Positions 59,424-64,000 of a DNA stretch of 64,000 nt are shown piece by piece. The stretch spans positions 17,399 through 81,398 of the forward strand of contig JANQNL010000009.1 in the NCBI GenBank assembly GCA_028279585.1, given 5' to 3'. Origin of the DNA: Thermoplasmatota archaeon (lineage in GTDB: Archaea > Thermoplasmatota > Penumbrarchaeia > JANQNL01). How positions within the stretch are numbered: the first letter of the stretch is position 1; every line of letters starts with the position of its first letter. The notes under the pieces are model-generated. The model was not told the DNA's origin. It saw only the letters and a program-made list of their open reading frames with translations, and made no database searches. Both the position numbers and the translations under genes were made by a program.

Positions 59424-60080
59424 ATGGGCAAGGCGGTCATCGAGATAAAGGGACTGAAGAAGACGTTCCCCCCGAACACGCATGCTCTAAATGGTGTCAG
59501 CCTAAAGATCAAGAAGGGGGAGTGGACCATGATAATGGGTCCCAGTGGCTCTGGAAAGACCACCCTCCTCAACATCATATCTTGCCTGGACCATCCCACC
59601 AGCGGGACCGTGAAGGTCGTCGGAGAGGACGTGTTCAAGCTTGGCCAGAGGAAGATGGCCCAGTTCAGAAGGGAACACCTGGGAATGATATTCCAGCAGT
59701 ACCACCTCATCCCTTACCTGAACGCCCAGGAGAACGTGGAGATAGCCCAGTACATCCACAGCGTTGTCGATAAGGACGGTGTGGTTGGAGTGCTTGAGAA
59801 ACTGGGAATGGGAGATAGGCTCGACCACATCCCTGCCAAGCTTTCCGGTGGAGAGCAGCAGCGTGTGGCCATCGCTAGAGCCATAATCAACGAACCTGCC
59901 ATTCTTCTGGCTGACGAGCCTACCGGAAACCTTGATAGGAAGACCGGCATCAAGATCATGGAGATCCTCAAAAAGCTCCGCGACAATGGCCAGACCATTG
60001 TCATGGTCACCCACGATGCAAACCTTGCAGAGTGGGGAGACAGGCTGGTGGAGCTGGAGGACGGCAAGGTGGTGAAGTAA
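59424..60080 (+). CDS. MacB/LolD-type ABC transporter ATPase
   Basis: 218 residues, full length. Walker A GPSGSGKTT (about 38-46), Q-loop FQQYHLIPYLNAQENV, signature LSGGEQQR (about 143-150), Walker B ILLADEPTGNLD, H-loop VTHD near the end. It should energise the permease 58197..59423. Starts directly after that gene's TGA and ends with TAATG overlapping the start of the DUF2318 gene, so the three genes form one operon. Confidence 0.9.
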   Translation: MGKAVIEIKGLKKTFPPNTHALNGVSLKIKKGEWTMIMGPSGSGKTTLLNIISCLDHPTSGTVKVVGEDVFKLGQRKMAQFRREHLGMIFQQYHLIPYLNAQENVEIAQYIHSVVDKDGVVGVLEKLGMGDRLDHIPAKLSGGEQQRVAIARAIINEPAILLADEPTGNLDRKTGIKIMEILKKLRDNGQTIVMVTHDANLAEWGDRLVELEDGKVVK

Positions 60081-60637
60081 TGGACGCGAAGGAACGTCTG
60101 AAGAAGAAGCAGGAAAAGCAGAAGCAGATGATGTTCATGGGTATGGTCATCGGTGGCATAGTGCTGATCGCTGCTGGCGCTGCAGCTGTGGCATTCGTCA
60201 TGATGGGGGGAGGTGGTGGAGGGGATGATGACGATACCTTCTTCTGTCCTGTGGAGCCAGGTGATGGGTTCGGTAACATCACCCACAAGGTCTCTGACTT
60301 CGAGGGTGGCGAGATCCACTTCTATTCATACGCATACAAAGGAGCCAAGATAGAGTACTTCCTGGTCACTGCTAGCAACGGGAAGGTGAAGTGTGCCTTC
60401 AACATATGTTCCTGTGCCTTGGATGGTGATGAGGCACTTGAGCCTCACGGTTACACACAGGATGGGATCTATATCAAATGCAACTACCAGGGATGCACTC
60501 GTCCGATAAATCTTATCAATACAGATGTTCCTGGATGTTGTATCCCACAGGACCTGAACTTCACAATGTCAGCTGATGAGACCGAGGTCTACATTCAGGA
60601 ACAGGATATAATCGCTGGATTGCATTGGTTCGTCTGA
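60080..60637 (+). CDS. Membrane-anchored DUF2318 protein
   Basis: 185 residues. Basic N-terminus (KERLKKKQEKQKQ), one membrane helix (about 20-42), Gly-Asp linker, then an external domain with the DUF2318 cysteine pattern: AFNICSC (about 115), GIYIKCNYQGC and GCCIP (about 155). The DUF2318 domain is thought to handle metal (iron or copper). In Campylobacter-type P19/Ftr1 operons a DUF2318 gene accompanies FtsX-like permeases and an ATPase, the same trio as here. No Ftr1 or P19 gene is seen. ATG 60080 overlaps the ATPase stop; earlier in-frame starts lie inside that gene. Confidence 0.8.
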   Translation: MDAKERLKKKQEKQKQMMFMGMVIGGIVLIAAGAAAVAFVMMGGGGGGDDDDTFFCPVEPGDGFGNITHKVSDFEGGEIHFYSYAYKGAKIEYFLVTASNGKVKCAFNICSCALDGDEALEPHGYTQDGIYIKCNYQGCTRPINLINTDVPGCCIPQDLNFTMSADETEVYIQEQDIIAGLHWFV

Positions 60638-62284
60638 TCACTCTTTCTTCTTCGAACCTTTCTTACCAGACTTCTTGGAGCCAGACTTCTTCTTAGGCTT
60701 GCCCTCATCCTTTTTGGACTCGGGCTCCTTCGGAGGTTCGACCCGTTCCTCGGGTACCTCTTCAGCTTCATCTCCGCCCTTGCCCATATTTTTGACAACA
60801 TAGAATCCACCGACGATGAAGACGAGGCCGAGGATGATAAGGACCGCAGCAACGGCCAAAACGATCATCTCCTGCATCGAGGTTCCATCCTCACAACAGG
60901 TCTTTCCATCACCAGATGATCCATCATCGGTCGTTCCACCATATGTTGAACCGCCGTCTGTACTGTTGCCATCTGTGGTGGTGCCATCAGTTCCGTCGGT
61001 AGTGTTGACATTGGTCCCATCGGTCCCGTCTGTTGTGGTATTGACCGGAACTGAGGTTCCCTCAAGCTCAATTGTGACCTCACTGACAAGTAATCCATCG
61101 GAAGCTCCAATGACCACGGAGGTTGACATATTGGTCGCTCCGATGCGGAGCTTTGTGAAGAAGATAACGAGGTCCAGGTGACCCCCATGATCGATGATCG
61201 TGAACTCAAGGGATCCCGTAGGTGTGTCTGGATCGGTCACGTAGTCAGTGAGCTCGATGGTCACAGGTTTCTCATCGGAGACGTTCACAGCAGGTATGGC
61301 TGACCAGACCGGAGCCTGGGGGACGGATGCTGCATCGTCAGGATTGGTCCCTCCAGCCATCTCATCCAGGTCCGAGACGCCATCATCATCATCATCATCG
61401 TCCATGTAGTTCCTTAGACCATCGCTGTCAGTGTCCTTCAGGAGCTCATCTGTGAACCCGAAGGCAGCTGTGGCGGGGGTGTGGTCCACACCGTTGTGCG
61501 GAAGGTCTGTATCACCGACCCCATCCCCGTTGGAATCAGTTCCAGCATAGTTCGCCCAGTAGTTGCCGACCCCGCGTGTATCGTTCCAAACGAACGCGGT
61601 GGAGAAGTCACCTTCGATGAACTTGCTCTCGATGGTTGCACCCGCTCCATTGACGAAGTTGTTGTAGATGACATAATTGTCATGTGATTGCTGTGTGTCG
61701 TTGAAGATCTGGATGGCCTTGGGATTGTCGTTGAACTCGCAGTTGTAGATGGTATTGTTCTTTGATGGACTGAACGGACATCCACAGGCTGCTGTCTCAA
61801 AGATCAGCTTCGACTTGCCGTAGAAGTTGCAGTGCTGGAAGATCGCATCGTCTGTCCCAACGATCATGAATGCATCCACATCGTAGAAGTTGACATACTC
61901 CCATTCCATGATGGTCCACTCGGAGATCCACCAGACGAAGGTCTCGGCCCTCTGGCCTGTTTCAGCTGTCACGTTGATCGGGGTGTCCTCAGTGCCCAGG
62001 AACGTGAGGTCCCCATCGGCGTAGAACGAACCGTCAGTGCCGAATATTACCTCCACGCCCGGGTCCACCACGAGCTCCAATCCACCGAACTGGTAGCACT
62101 CGAAGTCGATCCTGTACGGACTACCTGCTACGGTCCAGTGGGCATTGTCCATTAGGTCCTCGGTGATGTCTGTTCCAGTCCTTGTCTCCACAGCCTCTGC
62201 GGTCGCAGGGATGGACATGAGAATGAGAACGGATAATGTAGCTAGCAGCAGAAGGGCAGCCAGGCTGAAGCTTCGGGCACGCAT
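60638..62284 (-). CDS. Beta-helix surface protein with C-terminal anchor
   Basis: 548 residues. Signal peptide about 1-27. A right-handed beta-helix at about 40-260 has NNTIYNCEFNDNPKAIQIFN units and a pair CGC. A TSP3-like Ca-binding stretch (DTDSDGLRNYMDDDDDDDG) lies about 280-300. An Ig-like domain follows to about 410, then a Thr/Asp/Gly-rich stalk with repeated DGTDGT. One membrane helix lies at about 471-498, followed by a Lys-rich cytoplasmic tail (KKKSGSKKSGKKGSKKKE). ATG 62284 begins the signal peptide; the frame runs on to 62521 through the promoter. A palindrome-like operator lies between TATA and start. Convergent with the DUF2318 gene (0 bp). Confidence 0.8.
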   Translation of the reverse strand: MRARSFSLAALLLLATLSVLILMSIPATAEAVETRTGTDITEDLMDNAHWTVAGSPYRIDFECYQFGGLELVVDPGVEVIFGTDGSFYADGDLTFLGTEDTPINVTAETGQRAETFVWWISEWTIMEWEYVNFYDVDAFMIVGTDDAIFQHCNFYGKSKLIFETAACGCPFSPSKNNTIYNCEFNDNPKAIQIFNDTQQSHDNYVIYNNFVNGAGATIESKFIEGDFSTAFVWNDTRGVGNYWANYAGTDSNGDGVGDTDLPHNGVDHTPATAAFGFTDELLKDTDSDGLRNYMDDDDDDDGVSDLDEMAGGTNPDDAASVPQAPVWSAIPAVNVSDEKPVTIELTDYVTDPDTPTGSLEFTIIDHGGHLDLVIFFTKLRIGATNMSTSVVIGASDGLLVSEVTIELEGTSVPVNTTTDGTDGTNVNTTDGTDGTTTDGNSTDGGSTYGGTTDDGSSGDGKTCCEDGTSMQEMIVLAVAAVLIILGLVFIVGGFYVVKNMGKGGDEAEEVPEERVEPPKEPESKKDEGKPKKKSGSKKSGKKGSKKKE

Positions 62285-62297
62285 ATGATTACAGTAG

Positions 62298-62311
62298 TTA
62301 ACAATTGTAAA
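62298..62311. promoter_or_regulatory. Palindromic operator (12/14 match) before a surface gene
   Basis: TTAACAATTGTAAA resembles the thi4 palindrome TTAACAATTGTTAA. It lies 14 bp before ATG 62284 and overlaps the expected TATA-to-start interval, a repressor position. Confidence 0.5.
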
Positions 62312-62462
62312 TACCTTACGCTTCGTTTCCTTCGAGCTGTTCATCGCGAACATGTACCTCTGGATAGGCTGGTGGAGGTATAAAAATGGAACGAGAAGGT
62401 GAAATGATACTTTGCTGCCGAGCAGGCGAGGTGGGGAGAGTGCCGAGCCAGCGGAGGCGGCT

Positions 62463-62484
62463 GGGTGGGGGGGATGGGAGGGGG
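62463..62484 (+). other. Potential G-quadruplex
   Basis: Four G tracts of 3, 7, 3 and 5 bases with loops of 1, 2 and 1 base meet the usual quadruplex consensus. They lie in a purine-rich stretch (62412-62500) between two divergent surface-protein genes. The rest of that stretch holds no gene. Confidence 0.5.
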
Positions 62485-62501
62485 CCAGAGGGAGGGAAAC
62501 G

Positions 62502-62639
62502 AGTCTTTCACTGCGGATCACTCCACAATTTCGAAGAGGGGTTGATATTCAGAACTGACATCAGTTCCCAACTACAAGTTCTGAATATCAATTCCATGTT
62601 GCCAAGGGTGAAATTGTGGAGCAAACCTGGTGAAAGACT
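62502..62639. repeat. Long nested inverted repeat upstream of the TSP3 gene
   Basis: Three nested perfect pairs: AGTCTTTCAC / GTGAAAGACT (62502-62511, 62630-62639), CTCCACAATTTC / GAAATTGTGGAG (62521-62532, 62610-62621), and a 15-bp pair starting TTGATATTCAG (62542-62556, 62577-62591). The tip also has a 6-bp local hairpin AACTGA / TCAGTT (62553-62566). It ends 11 bp before the TATA-like TTTTATAAG (62651-62659) of the next gene. It has the same architecture as 53370-53493 with no sequence similarity. Confidence 0.65.
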
Positions 62640-62757
62640 GTTCCACTCTTCTTTTATAAGCATACTCAGTACAATTACTAACATGTAAGAGCAACACTCA
62701 AATACTGGGTAGCAACATCTATTCAGCGAGTCGAGCTCGCCCTGAGAGGAACCACAG

Positions 62758-64000
62758 ATGAAGCCATCTAAGATAGCCAAGTACACATCCATTGTGCTCA
62801 TAGCATTGCTGCTCATCACTCTCCCATTCGCCATCAACTCGTTCTTCCGCGAGTCGGACCAGCAGAAGTTCGACGACGCGAACAACGAGGGCCTACCAAC
62901 ACCAGCCGACACTGACGGTGACGGCCTTCCAGACATCGAAGAACAGGATCTGGGAACAGATCCCATGAACCCTGACACCGACGGCGATGGCATCCCGGAC
63001 GGTCAGGAAGAGAAGATGTGGGAAGAGATGCAAGAGAACGCTCCAGAGGATATGAAGGAAAAGCTCGACCCGCAAGGCGACCTGGATGGTGACGGTAAAC
63101 CCAACATCAACGATTCCGACGCAGACGGCGACGGGATGAAGGATGGCCAGGAGCAGTGGGAAGGCACAGACCCTTCCAACCCAGACACCGACGGCGACGG
63201 ACTCCCTGATGGCATGGAGCTGCAGGACTGGGAGGGCGAGGACCTCAACAACAACGGTATGCCGGACCAGTGGGAGCAGGACAACAACCTCACAGACCCA
63301 TATGGCGACCCGGACCAGGATGGGGTGCCGAACTGGGAGGAGTACCGGAACGGGACGGACCCTTACCATTATGGGTCTGGGGTCAACGACCTGGATGGTC
63401 TTCCGTACGATGGGTTCGGTGACTACAACTTAACTGAAGCTGCAGATAACGAGGTCTTCAGGGTCTCACCTGCAGGTAAGGCCAGATACTGGCGTGTCAG
63501 CGCATACGACAGGTATATGGAGGGGAACTGGGTCAAGTCGGTCTACACAGAGACGCTAATGCCCACAGAAGCTACAGAACCTGGGGGCCAGTGGTTCGAC
63601 GTCATGATCTACGGTCAGTCCGGGGGAAACCTCCCATCGGTATTAGGGACCACTGCAGTCCGCTACCCAGACCCACCGACAGAGATCTACGAGGATGCAG
63701 AGGACTGCATCGTCTCTCCAGTACCACTTTACAGCTACAGTTTCTTCACACCAGATGATGGAATGCCGAGCCTGGACACCATCATGGCAAGCGATCCAGC
63801 AACGGTCGCAGACACCAGGTACTTCGACATCCCCCAGGACCTGGACCCCAGGGTCAAGCAGCTCGCATCCGAGCTCAACCCCAACGGTGTTCCAGAGACC
63901 CAGGACATCATCGACATTCTATACTACCTTTCGACCAACATGACCTACAACGTGTCCGCCATGGCACCCGAGGGCGAGGACGGCCTTAGTTGGTTCCTCT
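62758..64000 (+). CDS. TSP3-repeat, transglutaminase-like surface protein (3'-truncated)
   Basis: 414 residues visible; the gene runs off the window. Signal anchor about 5-27. About 45-205 hold thrombospondin-3-type Ca-binding repeats (DTDGDGLPDIEEQ, DTDGDGIPDGQEE, DADGDGMKDGQEQ, DTDGDGLPDGMEL). From about 235 on, YWRVSAYDRYMEGNW and IDILYYLSTNMTYN look like the beginning of a transglutaminase-like (TgpA-type) protein. Likely a surface enzyme or assembly factor. A TATA-like TTTTATAAG at 62651-62659 predicts a leader of about 75-80 nt containing a small GCGAG/CTCGC hairpin, and GAGAGGA precedes the ATG. This long leader contrasts with the many leaderless genes here. Confidence 0.8.
   Translation, partial: MKPSKIAKYTSIVLIALLLITLPFAINSFFRESDQQKFDDANNEGLPTPADTDGDGLPDIEEQDLGTDPMNPDTDGDGIPDGQEEKMWEEMQENAPEDMKEKLDPQGDLDGDGKPNINDSDADGDGMKDGQEQWEGTDPSNPDTDGDGLPDGMELQDWEGEDLNNNGMPDQWEQDNNLTDPYGDPDQDGVPNWEEYRNGTDPYHYGSGVNDLDGLPYDGFGDYNLTEAADNEVFRVSPAGKARYWRVSAYDRYMEGNWVKSVYTETLMPTEATEPGGQWFDVMIYGQSGGNLPSVLGTTAVRYPDPPTEIYEDAEDCIVSPVPLYSYSFFTPDDGMPSLDTIMASDPATVADTRYFDIPQDLDPRVKQLASELNPNGVPETQDIIDILYYLSTNMTYNVSAMAPEGEDGLSWFL

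Overview
The window looks like chromosomal DNA of a euryarchaeon, most likely Thermoplasmatota (Methanomassiliicoccales / MBG-D / DHVE2-like). This is an inference from three observations. First, promoters are archaeal: many genes have a TATA box centred about 26 nt upstream of an ATG or GTG, implying leaderless mRNAs. Second, very large Asp/Asn-rich surface proteins are built from beta-helix, LamG, PKD-like, GLUG and thrombospondin-3-type repeats on a C-terminal membrane anchor. Third, there are many small winged-helix, RHH and PIN genes. No rRNA, tRNA or CRISPR array was seen.

Layout. 1-14.5 kb is an accessory region: a 5'-truncated gene with a FliM-like motif, two STAS-like paralogues, a two-gene DUF488/Panacea-like module, a TPR protein, a GIY-YIG protein, a beta-helix receptor with two cytoplasmic winged helices, a DUF4143 ATPase, two remnants of one IS3-like element (one joined to a broken lipoprotein gene), a ferric-reductase-like flavocytochrome and a VapBC pair. 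14.5-42.5 kb is dominated by five giant secreted or surface proteins: a LamG/GLUG protein, an M6 metalloprotease, two tandem beta-helix receptors with cytosolic roadblock-like domains, and further on a VWA protein. Between them lie an RHH/PIN pair whose toxin carries a stop codon, a TPR-RecA-like protein, GNAT, lipoprotein and DUF2683 genes. 42.7-54 kb holds membrane and NYN-RNase proteins, a V4R-like protein and its fragment, a sulfur operon (Thi4, PP-loop/NFACT-R-like, LarE), small regulators and a probable structured RNA. 54-64 kb holds the VWA surface protein, an ABC permease/ATPase/DUF2318 operon that resembles the accessory genes of P19-type iron systems, another beta-helix surface protein, and the start of a transglutaminase-like surface protein.

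The main discovery candidates are these. (i) A family of tiny hairpin RNAs at 3844, 9456 and 31725. Each starts exactly 26 nt after a TATA box, shares an invariant 11-nt loop segment and an 8-bp closing stem with a G.U change in one copy, ends near a T-rich tract, and is divergent from a 49-60 codon gene. (ii) A palindrome TTAACAATTGTTAA, found twice at the thi4 operon promoter and once each, slightly degenerate, upstream of two surface-protein genes. (iii) Two long nested hairpins at 53370-53493 and 62502-62639. (iv) An operon with two predicted sacrificial-cysteine sulfur enzymes. (v) Surface receptors coupled to intracellular roadblock or winged-helix domains.

All domain names come from reading the sequences by eye. 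No database search was run, and start codons were revised using TATA spacing, overlaps and paralogue lengths.
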